Source: JAFGHJ01 sp964525555
GTDB lineage: Bacteria; Hydrothermota; UBA3072
Length of the DNA: 64,000 bases
Direction: 5' to 3'
NCBI GenBank assembly: GCA_964525555.1
Contig: CAZGHN010000003.1
Location: 124,001 to 188,000, forward strand
Shown: piece after piece, positions 33,011 through 41,180 of the stretch
How positions within the stretch are numbered: the stretch's first letter is position 1
How the letters are laid out: each line of letters opens with the position of its first letter
Program-made: the position numbers and the translations under genes
The notes under the pieces: model-generated
What the model was told of the DNA's origin: nothing
Seen by the model: only the letters and a program-made list of their open reading frames with translations
Databases searched by the model: none

Positions 33011-34753
33011 ATGATAAAAAAAGAAATTATTGTTATCACTTTACTGATATTTTTTCTCACTGATCAGTTTGGATTGATGCAAAAAGCCAATGCCCAAGAG
33101 GCTATGATTATGGATAACGGGGTATCTGTGCCGAGTGATTTTCCCCATATAGATATTTCCATAAACGATAATCCCGATTCCGGATATATTTTTATAGATA
33201 ACAGAGGTGGAGGTGGCGGAGTAGGCCCTGGAGTAGGCCCTTATAATATTATTTTTAATAACTCGGGAGCACCTATCTGGTATTTGCGTACACCGGATGA
33301 GCGGCGAAATCTTGTAGTACAGCCTAATGGTTGGTTAACTATGTTGATCCGGGACGGCTATGGTGGGAGCGGATGGGGTTTTATTGCTCTAGATCAAAAC
33401 TATGAATATGTCAAAACATTTCGGGCTACTAATGGTTATACTACCGATGAACACGAACTACTGGTGCTCCAGGATAGCAGTTATCTATTGATTGGTCGCA
33501 AAGATAGTATCGTGGATATGAGTGTATATGTACCTGGTGGTAGGACCAACGCAATAGTCAGCGAAACATGTATTCAAGAATTCACAGCTAATGATTCTCT
33601 GATATTTGAGTGGCGCGCCTGGGCTCATTTTGATATACGTGATATGTTAATGGATGATCTTACAGGATGGTATATTCGATTTCCTCATATGAATGCCATT
33701 GATATAGATGATGATGGTCATATATTACTTTCCAGCCGCCATTTTTGTGAGGTAACGAAAATAAACCGCCAAACCGGTGCAATTATATGGAGATTAGGAG
33801 GTGTAAATAACCAATTTCAATTTATCGATGATACCTTACAGGGATTTAGCGGTCAACATACTATTAGATCTTTAGGAGGAGGCCATTATACGATTTTCGA
33901 TAATGGTGATTTACATAATCCACAGTTATCGCGTGCTTTAGAATATGTGTTGGACACTAATGCGATGACTGCAACGCTGTTCTGGGAATTCCGGGATACA
34001 CCGGATAAATATTCCTATTATATGGGCAATGTCCAACGCTTGCCCAATACAAATACATTAATTAACTGGGCTCTATCTTATCTTCCAAAACTCACTGAAG
34101 TACGAACTGATGGAAGTAAGGCATTTGAGATGAATTTTGTTGATCAATTGGAATGTTACCGGGTGCATCGGTTTTCTTGGGAAGGAATGGCGCTAAAGCC
34201 CTATTTAATTGCCGAACCCCATGATGATAATATCACGTTAATATTTAATAAATTTGGTGATACGAATGTAGCTTATTATAATATTTATGGTGACACAACT
34301 CCCTCCTCTACCGATTTATTAGATACTTCTAAATTGACTATGAAAGAATTATCAAACCTACAGAATCATGTTGAATATTATTTTCGTGTCACAGCTATCG
34401 ATCAATATGGAAGTGAGAGTTACTATTCCAATGAAGAAACCGTGTTTGTTGATTTTAGTGGTATAGAGGACGAATCAGGTATTATAAGAGAGTATGTTCT
34501 CTATCAAAACTACCCCAATCCGTTCAATATCCATACATTAATCAATTATCAATTGCCAAAGACCAGTGAGGTGGAATTGAGTGTTTATAACCTGCTGGGG
34601 CAAAAAGTAGCTATGCTGGTTTCGAAAGAACAGCCGGCAGGAAGCTATGAGGTAGAATGGGATGCAACGGGTATAGAAGGTGGAGTTTATTTTTACAAAC
34701 TCTCGACAGATAAAGGTTTTGTCCAGACTAAAAAACTTGTTTTGTTAAAATAG
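33011..34753 (+). CDS. Secreted arylsulfotransferase-like protein with T9SS-type tail
   Basis: A 580-residue exported protein with signal peptide (residues 4-29, ending ANAQE). Residues about 40-400 form a beta-propeller resembling arylsulfotransferase (ASST/Arylsulfotrans_2), with repeated His-bearing motifs DEHELLVLQDSSYLL, HMNAIDIDDDGHILLSSRHF and GQHTIRSLGGGHYTIFDNG. Then follow a fibronectin-III-like domain (about 400-480) and an 88-residue C-terminal tail with YQNYPNPFN, VYNLLGQKV and GGVYFYKL, the type-A sorting/FlgD-like tail used by type IX secretion in FCB bacteria. A sulfotransferase activity is inferred from the fold only. Bracketed by 35-bp direct repeats and compositionally less A/T-rich than its neighbours, so possibly an acquired cassette. 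Confidence 0.8.
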   Translation: MIKKEIIVITLLIFFLTDQFGLMQKANAQEAMIMDNGVSVPSDFPHIDISINDNPDSGYIFIDNRGGGGGVGPGVGPYNIIFNNSGAPIWYLRTPDERRNLVVQPNGWLTMLIRDGYGGSGWGFIALDQNYEYVKTFRATNGYTTDEHELLVLQDSSYLLIGRKDSIVDMSVYVPGGRTNAIVSETCIQEFTANDSLIFEWRAWAHFDIRDMLMDDLTGWYIRFPHMNAIDIDDDGHILLSSRHFCEVTKINRQTGAIIWRLGGVNNQFQFIDDTLQGFSGQHTIRSLGGGHYTIFDNGDLHNPQLSRALEYVLDTNAMTATLFWEFRDTPDKYSYYMGNVQRLPNTNTLINWALSYLPKLTEVRTDGSKAFEMNFVDQLECYRVHRFSWEGMALKPYLIAEPHDDNITLIFNKFGDTNVAYYNIYGDTTPSSTDLLDTSKLTMKELSNLQNHVEYYFRVTAIDQYGSESYYSNEETVFVDFSGIEDESGIIREYVLYQNYPNPFNIHTLINYQLPKTSEVELSVYNLLGQKVAMLVSKEQPAGSYEVEWDATGIEGGVYFYKLSTDKGFVQTKKLVLLK

Positions 34754-34791
34754 TGAACGTCGAATTGCCCCTTACTCTTCTATAAGTAAAG

Positions 34792-34826
34792 AAATTACTA
34801 AATCTTTTCCTGAATTTATTTGTTTT
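34792..34826. repeat. 35-bp direct repeat, right copy
   Basis: Same orientation as 32820-32854, with four substitutions. It lies 39 bases after the stop of the arylsulfotransferase-like gene. Confidence 0.6.
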
Positions 34827-34957
34827 TTTATTTCTACCTAAAATCTTAGTCAAACTACAAATCACACTAATGTTACGAAAAAGTTTTATTATTGATAGCG
34901 AGCGAGTTTATGTTTATAGTATGAATATGTATAAACAGATTAAAAAAGGAGGTAAAT

Positions 34958-35377
34958 ATGATAAAACGATCAGCGGTAATTGTTTTAATTTTATTTTTCT
35001 TTGCAGGGTCTGCAAAATCCGAGCAAGCAAATGAAGTAAGTGATAACCCGGTTGACGCACTCGTGGTAGTGTCTTTTGATCCACCCTTACCCGCCAGGTT
35101 AAACGTGGGAGAAAAACTCATGATTACTATCGACTACAGTATAGCTTCAGTTGATACAGCTCAGATATGGGCGAGACCGTATACGAAAGGAAAACTGACT
35201 CCAAAATACTTCGCGCATCCTTCTCCGGCATATGCGAAAGGAAAAGGAAGGCTTGTGGGATGGTTCGGATTCGATAATCCGGCAATTGTTGATGCTGTTC
35301 TGGTAAAGATGGTTGCGGATGGAGAGAATATCTTAGCTGTAATAAAGCCAATTGATGCCGAGTGGGAAAAACCATAA
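34958..35377 (+). CDS. Small secreted protein of unknown function
   Basis: A 139-residue protein with a clear signal peptide (KRSAVIVLILFFFAGSAKSE). The mature part, with PLPARLNVGEKLMITIDYSI and GRLVGWFGFDNPAIVDAVLV, looks like a single beta-sandwich domain. No family is recognised. Strong AAGGAGG SD. It stands alone, and its promoter is not obvious. Confidence 0.75.
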   Translation: MIKRSAVIVLILFFFAGSAKSEQANEVSDNPVDALVVVSFDPPLPARLNVGEKLMITIDYSIASVDTAQIWARPYTKGKLTPKYFAHPSPAYAKGKGRLVGWFGFDNPAIVDAVLVKMVADGENILAVIKPIDAEWEKP

Positions 35378-35432
35378 TTGATAAATCATAACAAGCTACA
35401 GGGGTTTCTGTTTAACTCTCCCTTGCTTTCGT

Positions 35433-35456
35433 TTTTCCAGTGCCATTGGAAAAATA
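35433..35456. repeat. Inverted repeat in gap after the small secreted protein
   Basis: TTTTTCCA and TGGAAAAA separated by about seven bases form a hairpin between the convergent genes. It could terminate either one. No other element is seen in the 235-base gap. Confidence 0.35.
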
Positions 35457-35612
35457 TGAGATGTTATCAACCTGTTCTGCGATTCTTTGAGCATGAAATA
35501 AATTTGGTTTATTACAAAACAATTTTAATAAGTCTTTTTTTAATTCTTGGCGAAAAAAGTTAATTAATAGTATCGAATATTTAGTAAACTTCTGTAATAA
35601 GTGGAAATTTGT

Positions 35613-36548
35613 TTATCTTTTATCGATATTTTCAAGTATATATTTACTTCTTTCCACATAATTTCTTGCGATACTTCTTGATTTTCCTCTTGCTAGACGT
35701 ATAAATGCATATTTTATTATCTCGTAAACGTAATAGAGGTCACGTCGAATCAGAGCTGCTCTATTTTTTGGTCTTTTTGAGCCGTAACCCTCGAAAAACT
35801 CAGGAGTGCTGTATCCATATGTATCGAGGACGGCAAATTCAAGTTCTACGTCCCCGAACATACCTCTATCGAAGTCGAGAATACCGGTAATCTTTCCGTT
35901 TTGTGCGAGTATATTACTACTCCAGAGATCTAAATGTAGAAGAGACGCGTCTTTATTTTCAATTATTTCATAATATTCATCATAAGTTTTGTTAAAAAAA
36001 GAGAATTCCTCACTGGTGATAGAATTTGTCTTTAAACAATCTTCAAATATAAGTCTGGAATAATAGCGAAATGTTTTTCGCCAGTTTTCCATTTCGTCTA
36101 ATTCCCTTTCAGGATAACCAAAGAAATTTCCCTTTATATTATGAATTTGCTTTACATATTCTCCCAGTTCCCGATGAGAAAAATCACTATTATTACCCGG
36201 GAGATACTCCATTATAAGATAATCTCTGTCAATTAGCTTACGGGAAAAATCGTAGTAATAAATTATAGGAATAGGAACATCAGTGTTTTGTCGTACCAAC
36301 TCGTGTAAGATGGGTTCACTGTGCATCATATTTTTTTCGTAAAAAAGTTTTGGTTGGTCATCAGGAGGAGCAAGCCTTAGGACAAACTGTTTGGATGAAA
36401 AATTGCCCCTTTTCTTTTCAGTTTCGAGTAGAAAAAGTTTATTGTATAATCCTCCACTTCCAAAACGACGGATTTTTATTGATTTTAAAGAGGGATCCAT
36501 CCTTAAAAAAATTTTATCAATTAAATTTTTATCGATTTTATCTCTCAT
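35613..36548 (-). CDS. Aminoglycoside phosphotransferase-family kinase
   Basis: A 311-residue APH/choline-kinase-fold phosphotransferase. The catalytic loop is LLHLDLWSSNILAQNGKITG (HxDxxxxN) and the metal-binding Asp is in ILDFDRGMFGDVELE. The substrate is unknown. Such genes are widespread and mostly metabolic, so no resistance function is claimed. Weak SD. Promoter at 36633-36660. Confidence 0.8.
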   Translation of the reverse strand: MRDKIDKNLIDKIFLRMDPSLKSIKIRRFGSGGLYNKLFLLETEKKRGNFSSKQFVLRLAPPDDQPKLFYEKNMMHSEPILHELVRQNTDVPIPIIYYYDFSRKLIDRDYLIMEYLPGNNSDFSHRELGEYVKQIHNIKGNFFGYPERELDEMENWRKTFRYYSRLIFEDCLKTNSITSEEFSFFNKTYDEYYEIIENKDASLLHLDLWSSNILAQNGKITGILDFDRGMFGDVELEFAVLDTYGYSTPEFFEGYGSKRPKNRAALIRRDLYYVYEIIKYAFIRLARGKSRSIARNYVERSKYILENIDKR

Positions 36549-36632
36549 TCTTTTTCAGCTAATTGATTATCATTACCTTGCTTTTTCTTATCTTTATTTA
36601 ATTGCTCTAAGCTTTTTATTAAATATATTTTA

Positions 36633-36660
36633 AGTTTAGAGTTTAAAAAAAATTAGTCAA
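36633..36660 (-). promoter_or_regulatory. Promoter of the APH-like gene
   Basis: TTGACT (36655-36660), a 16-bp spacer and TAAACT (36633-36638) on the minus strand, giving a leader of about 80 bases. Confidence 0.5.
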
Positions 36661-36750
36661 CCCTTGTACTATAACGTCCTTGATAAATAGGACATTAATT
36701 GCCTAAAAATGTTGATATGGTTGAATTTAAGTAGAAGGAATTTAAAAGTG

Positions 36751-36778
36751 TTGACAAAAGATAGGTTATAATTAATAT
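36751..36778 (+). promoter_or_regulatory. Promoter of panD-lipA
   Basis: TTGACA (36751-36756), a 16-bp spacer and TAATAT (36773-36778), about 30 bases before the panD start. Confidence 0.6.
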
Positions 36779-36808
36779 AAAATTATAATAAGAATAAAGG
36801 AGAATTTA

Positions 36809-37144
36809 ATGTTATTTGAAGTTCTTAAGTCAAAGATACATATGGCAAGGGTAACTGAAGCAAATATCGAATATGATGGTTCTATAACGATAGATGAGAA
36901 ACTTGCACAAAAAGCGGATATTTCTCCTAATGAAAAAGTTCTCGTCAGTGATATTGAAAACGGAAATCGTTTTGAAACTTATGTTATTTATGGCAAAGAA
37001 GGGGAAATTTGTGTGAACGGTGCAGCGGCTAAACTTGCCAATGTAGGAGATAAGCTGATAATAATGTCTTTTGTCTATATAGACAACAGGAATTTTACGC
37101 CCAAGGTAATCAGAGTTAATGAAAAGAATCAAGTTATAGAGTAG
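36809..37144 (+). CDS. panD: Aspartate 1-decarboxylase (proenzyme)
   Basis: A 111-residue pyruvoyl enzyme that makes beta-alanine for pantothenate. The self-cleavage site is Gly24-Ser25 in YDGSITID, and CVNGAAAKLANVGDKLIIMS is the C-terminal signature. AAGGAG SD. It lies six bases before lipA. Confidence 0.95.
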   Translation: MLFEVLKSKIHMARVTEANIEYDGSITIDEKLAQKADISPNEKVLVSDIENGNRFETYVIYGKEGEICVNGAAAKLANVGDKLIIMSFVYIDNRNFTPKVIRVNEKNQVIE

Positions 37145-37150
37145 TGGACA

Positions 37151-38029
37151 TTGAGTGGTGTTGAATTTCCGGACTGGATAAAGAGTAAACTTTCCAGAAA
37201 AAAACAAGCTGAAACTTTAAAAAATATTCTCGAATCGAAAAATTTACACACAGTTTGCGAGGAAGCAAAATGTCCCAATATTGGTGAGTGTTTTTCAAAA
37301 AAAACAGCTACTTTTCTTATAATGGGAAATATTTGTACGAGGAATTGTGGCTTTTGTTCTGTGGGAAAAGGTATTCCCGAACCTATTGATGAATCAGAAC
37401 CAGCAAGAATTGCCGAACAGGTAAAGGAAATGGATTTAAGATATGTTGTCTTGACTTCGCCAAGTCGTGATGATATACCCGACGGAGGTGCTAAGTTTTT
37501 TTCGGACACTGTTAATAGAATAAAAAAAGAAAATCCTAATATAGGGATTGAAGTTTTAATACCTGATTTTAAAGGAAGTAAAAAATCCTTGAGAGAAATT
37601 GTTAATTCTTATATTGATGTTCTTAATCATAATATTGAGACTGTTCCTCGTTTATATTCTAAAGTCCGTCCCCAGGCTAATTATAATTTATCTCTTGGAC
37701 TTATAGAAAAAGCCTCAAGGATAAAACCGAATCAACTATTGAAAAGTGGTTTTATGGTTGGCTTGGGAGAACAAAAAGAAGAGATATTTGAATTGTTGAA
37801 AGATTTGAAATCTGTTGGGTGCAATATTGTAACGATAGGGCAGTATCTTCGTCCTACGTTAAAACAATTGCCGGTTATCCGCTATGTTCATCCTGACGAA
37901 TTCAAGGAGATGGAAAAATTTGCTTACGATTTAGGTTTTGATTATGTTGCATCGGGACCGCTAGTTAGGAGTTCGTATATGGCTGAGGAAGTTATGTTGT
38001 TACTTAGTAAAAATAGAGGGTTAGGCTAA
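37151..38029 (+). CDS. lipA: Lipoyl synthase
   Basis: A 292-residue radical-SAM enzyme that inserts sulfur into octanoyl groups. The auxiliary-cluster motif CEEAKCPNIGEC, the radical-SAM motif CTRNCGFC and the C-terminal serine in VRSSYMA are all present. TTG start six bases after panD with no strong SD, so coupling to panD translation is likely. Confidence 0.95.
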   Translation: MSGVEFPDWIKSKLSRKKQAETLKNILESKNLHTVCEEAKCPNIGECFSKKTATFLIMGNICTRNCGFCSVGKGIPEPIDESEPARIAEQVKEMDLRYVVLTSPSRDDIPDGGAKFFSDTVNRIKKENPNIGIEVLIPDFKGSKKSLREIVNSYIDVLNHNIETVPRLYSKVRPQANYNLSLGLIEKASRIKPNQLLKSGFMVGLGEQKEEIFELLKDLKSVGCNIVTIGQYLRPTLKQLPVIRYVHPDEFKEMEKFAYDLGFDYVASGPLVRSSYMAEEVMLLLSKNRGLG

Positions 38030-38060
38030 AAGATAGAAGCATAATGTCATATAACTTATG

Positions 38061-38088
38061 TTGACATTTATCCCAAGAGGCTTATAAT
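38061..38088 (+). promoter_or_regulatory. Promoter of the lpt-rpoN operon, predicting a leaderless mRNA
   Basis: TTGACA (38061-38066), a 16-bp spacer and TATAAT (38083-38088), a near-perfect promoter. Only six bases separate the -10 box from the lptC ATG, so the predicted first transcribed base is the A of ATG. Confidence 0.75.
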
Positions 38089-38094
38089 TATATT

Positions 38095-38592
38095 ATGAGA
38101 AAAAATTTTTTTCTTTTAATAATATTCTTTCTTATCTTATGTGATAAGCAAAAAACGACCGAAATTGAATTAAGAGAGGAAAGTATTTCGTCTTTTATTT
38201 TAAGAAATTATGAGGGGAGTAAACTCAAATGGAAATTGATTGCTGAAGATGCCAGAATATCTGATACAACCATTATACATCATTTGAATGTGGAATTTTT
38301 TGACAAAAATTTAGAGTCTTCTTCAAAATTAGAAGCGGATAGCGGATATGTTTTCCATGGAACTAATGATTTGAAGGTAATGGGTCATGTTGTTTTAAGA
38401 TCAAGTGATTCGGTAACGTTGTGGACAGATGAATTACAGTGGTCCGAAGAAAGACAGAAAATATTTACAGATGGTGAAATTAAATATTCTAAAAACAACC
38501 AAATTTATATGGGTAAGGGACTAGAATCCGATCCGGATCTAAAAAATATCGTCATAAAAGAAAAATTTAGTGGAGAGGTAGAATTTGAATGA
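38095..38592 (+). CDS. lptC: LptC-like LPS export lipoprotein
   Basis: A 165-residue protein with a hydrophobic N-terminus ending in a lipobox-like LILC (Cys16) rather than the usual plain membrane anchor. The OstA-like strands WKLIAEDARISDTTIIHHLN and LEADSGYVFHGTNDLKVMGH match LptC, which passes LPS from LptBFG to LptA. No SD. The predicted transcript starts at the ATG. It overlaps lptA by four bases. Confidence 0.8.
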   Translation: MRKNFFLLIIFFLILCDKQKTTEIELREESISSFILRNYEGSKLKWKLIAEDARISDTTIIHHLNVEFFDKNLESSSKLEADSGYVFHGTNDLKVMGHVVLRSSDSVTLWTDELQWSEERQKIFTDGEIKYSKNNQIYMGKGLESDPDLKNIVIKEKFSGEVEFE

Positions 38593-39329
38593 TACTGTTG
38601 CTAATATTCGTTCCTTATAAAATAGAAGCAGGCTCTATGCAAATATTAAATAGAAACAAAAATATCTATAAGAATGGTGTAGAGGTTCGTTCCACCGATC
38701 TTTTTTTGAAAGCAGAAAGTGGTGTTGAAACGGAGGATTATATATTGCTGGAGGGTGGTATATACCTTAAAGGCAGGGGATTACGTCTTACGTCGAACAA
38801 ACTTAAACTTCACATTCCCAGCAAGATTTTATATGCTATAGGGAATGTAAGGATATTGCGAGATGATACTATAACTGTAACGGGTAATTCCGGGAAATTC
38901 TCTCGAGACTTACTGGAGATTAGAGGGAAACCGAAATTTGCTTCACCTTTGATGAACGTAAAATCCGATTTAATTAAATACTTTGTTAAAGATTCTTCTT
39001 TTTTGTTTCTGTCAAATATAAACTTTGAAGGTTCTGGAGTATCCGGAAAAGGAGGGAGATTGTATCATTCTATCAAAAGCAACAAATCTACCATTTCGGA
39101 GTCTCCATATATTTTTCAGAATTCTGATAGTATTATAGGCGATAAAATTGAAATTGATCATGAAGCTAGAATTTTAGAAGCGTATAAAGGAATGGCTATC
39201 AATAATACAGAAGAGGGAAGGAATACAGTATCAGGTGATACACTTAGAGTATTCTACAATGAAAATTCAACAGATAGCTTAATAGTAAAGAATAACGCAA
39301 ATGGTAGATTTGTTAAAAAAGAACCATAA
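38589..39329 (+). CDS. lptA: LptA/OstA-like periplasmic LPS-binding protein
   Basis: A 246-residue protein with a short N-terminal hydrophobic segment, then repeated OstA strands (VETEDYILLEGGIYLKGRGL, LHIPSKILYAIGNVRILRDD, VTGNSGKFSRDLLEIRGKP). At 246 residues it is longer than E. coli LptA (185). It bridges LPS across the periplasm. Start overlaps the lptC stop. Confidence 0.8.
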   Translation: MILLLIFVPYKIEAGSMQILNRNKNIYKNGVEVRSTDLFLKAESGVETEDYILLEGGIYLKGRGLRLTSNKLKLHIPSKILYAIGNVRILRDDTITVTGNSGKFSRDLLEIRGKPKFASPLMNVKSDLIKYFVKDSSFLFLSNINFEGSGVSGKGGRLYHSIKSNKSTISESPYIFQNSDSIIGDKIEIDHEARILEAYKGMAINNTEEGRNTVSGDTLRVFYNENSTDSLIVKNNANGRFVKKEP

Positions 39330-39346
39330 GATATTTTATAAAATAA

Positions 39347-41176
39347 ATGCAAGAGATAATTTATGGAAATTTCAATAACGAAGTGGTTAATGCCATAAAA
39401 AAAGTAATTACATTGGAAGAATTCAAACCACTTTACATTTATGGCCGCCAAGGTACAGGCAAATCCTTTCTTATGAAGAGAATGAGCAAGAAATACCCGG
39501 GTGCGAGTCAAGTTCTTGAATCGTCGGACTTTACAAACTCGAAAACACCTGAATGTTTTGGGTGTGATTTGCTAATACTCGAAGATATTAATGATATATC
39601 CTCGAATACATCCCAGAGTGATAAAATATTCAATGTTCTCAATTATTTCATAAAGAATAAAAAACAAATAGTTTTTACTTCCAGTTGCACTCCTTCTAGA
39701 TTAAAGCTTCCGAAGGAATTTATCTCCGAGGTTAAAAAAGGAATTGTGGTTTCCATAAAAAAATTTGATCAATCCTCAAAGAGGAAAGTATTAAATACAC
39801 TTGGTAAGGATTTGTCTCCGGAGATATTAGAACGCTTGATGGACGATAATATCAAAACTATTAGTCAAGCAATTAAAGCAGTTGAAAAGCTCAAGGAGCT
39901 CGTATATATATTGAGAGAGGAAAAGAAGGAAGAAGAAACCCTAAAAATGTTGGAATCTCCCGAAGAAAATGATGAATTTAACAGTCTGTTAAATGAAGTG
40001 GCTGAAAGCCTTCCTGTAGGAATAGGCGAATGGGAAGGGGAAAAAGCTGTCCGAGACAAATATCGAACCAAAATGTATATCTGGGAAATGAAGGGGTTTA
40101 ACACAAGTAGAATAAAAGAGGTCATTGAGGAACCTATAAACCAAGTTATAGGGGAATTTATACTTGCGTGTGAATTTGACTCTTTTACTTCGGATATACA
40201 ACAGCTTGTTGATTTACAGAAGAGATATGGATTTATTGACGTTAGAACGCTGTTAGATAATTCGTTAATAAACGAAGAGGAGATCGAAGAAATAGAAAAG
40301 GCCTTGTTTGATCCGGATAAAGTAGAATGGGTAAATATGCGCATAAACGAATTTGAAATGAAAGAAAATGAGGACGAGGAAAAAGTTTATGATATTAAAA
40401 CTGAAACAAGAAAAGAAGAGAATACATTATTCGATGAAGCGGAGAAACCTGTTGAAATGAAAATAGAATCAAAAAATCTAGTAAAAATATATAATAGAAA
40501 GCGAGTTGTGGATGATGTAAGCCTTGAACTACATAGAAGTGAAATAGTAGGTCTACTTGGCCCAAATGGAGCTGGGAAGAGTACAACATTTTATATGATG
40601 ACAGGATTTATAAGACCTGAATCGGGTTATATTTATTTAAACGAAGAGAATATTACCAATAAACCTATGCATGAAAGAGCACAGTTGGGTATAGGTTATT
40701 TACCTCAAGAAGCTTCTATCTTTAGAGGGCTTTCGGTAGAGGATAATCTTATGTCTATTCTTGAGATCTTGATCAGGGATTCGGAGGAATGTAGAAAAAG
40801 ATTTAATGAATTGGTCGAGGAATTTAAGCTTGCCTCATTTCTTAAAAGGAATGCAAATAAACTCTCCGGTGGAGAAAGAAGAAGAGTCGAGATAGCCAGA
40901 GCTCTAACCTCAAAACCGTATTTTTTATTGTTAGATGAACCTTTTACCGGTATTGACCCAATTACCAGGGAAGAACTCCAAGATATGATTTTAACACTTA
41001 AGAAAAAGAACATAGGTATATTAATAACCGATCACAATGTACGAGAAACACTACAAATTACGGATAGAGCATATTTGATGTTTGATGGTAAGATAATATT
41101 GGACGGTAAAGCAGACGATTTAATTTCAAATAAAAAAGCAAAAGAATTGTATCTGGGTAAGAAGTTTAAATTATAA
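39347..41176 (+). CDS. lptB: DnaA-like AAA+ domain fused to LptB ATPase
   Basis: A 609-residue single frame with two modules. Residues 371-609 are a full LptB (LVKIYNRKRVVDDVSLELHR, Walker A GPNGAGKST, LSGGERRRVEIARAL, Walker B FLLLDEPFTGIDP), the cytoplasmic ATPase of LPS export, of normal length. Residues 1-190 look like a DnaA/Hda-type AAA+ domain: Walker A GRQGTGKS (33-40), Walker B LLILEDIND (75-83) and sensor region QIVFTSSCTPSRLKLP. Residues about 220-370 are an acidic helical linker with WEMKGFNTSRIKEVIEEPIN. An internal ATG at 40457 could start a free LptB but has only a poorly spaced GGAG. The fusion is not the family norm. Confidence 0.85.
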   Translation: MQEIIYGNFNNEVVNAIKKVITLEEFKPLYIYGRQGTGKSFLMKRMSKKYPGASQVLESSDFTNSKTPECFGCDLLILEDINDISSNTSQSDKIFNVLNYFIKNKKQIVFTSSCTPSRLKLPKEFISEVKKGIVVSIKKFDQSSKRKVLNTLGKDLSPEILERLMDDNIKTISQAIKAVEKLKELVYILREEKKEEETLKMLESPEENDEFNSLLNEVAESLPVGIGEWEGEKAVRDKYRTKMYIWEMKGFNTSRIKEVIEEPINQVIGEFILACEFDSFTSDIQQLVDLQKRYGFIDVRTLLDNSLINEEEIEEIEKALFDPDKVEWVNMRINEFEMKENEDEEKVYDIKTETRKEENTLFDEAEKPVEMKIESKNLVKIYNRKRVVDDVSLELHRSEIVGLLGPNGAGKSTTFYMMTGFIRPESGYIYLNEENITNKPMHERAQLGIGYLPQEASIFRGLSVEDNLMSILEILIRDSEECRKRFNELVEEFKLASFLKRNANKLSGGERRRVEIARALTSKPYFLLLDEPFTGIDPITREELQDMILTLKKKNIGILITDHNVRETLQITDRAYLMFDGKIILDGKADDLISNKKAKELYLGKKFKL

Positions 41177-41180
41177 TATT

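Noticed and set aside
35613..36548. Aminoglycoside resistance gene
   Set aside because: Only the general APH kinase fold is visible, and chromosomal context and family size favour a metabolic kinase.
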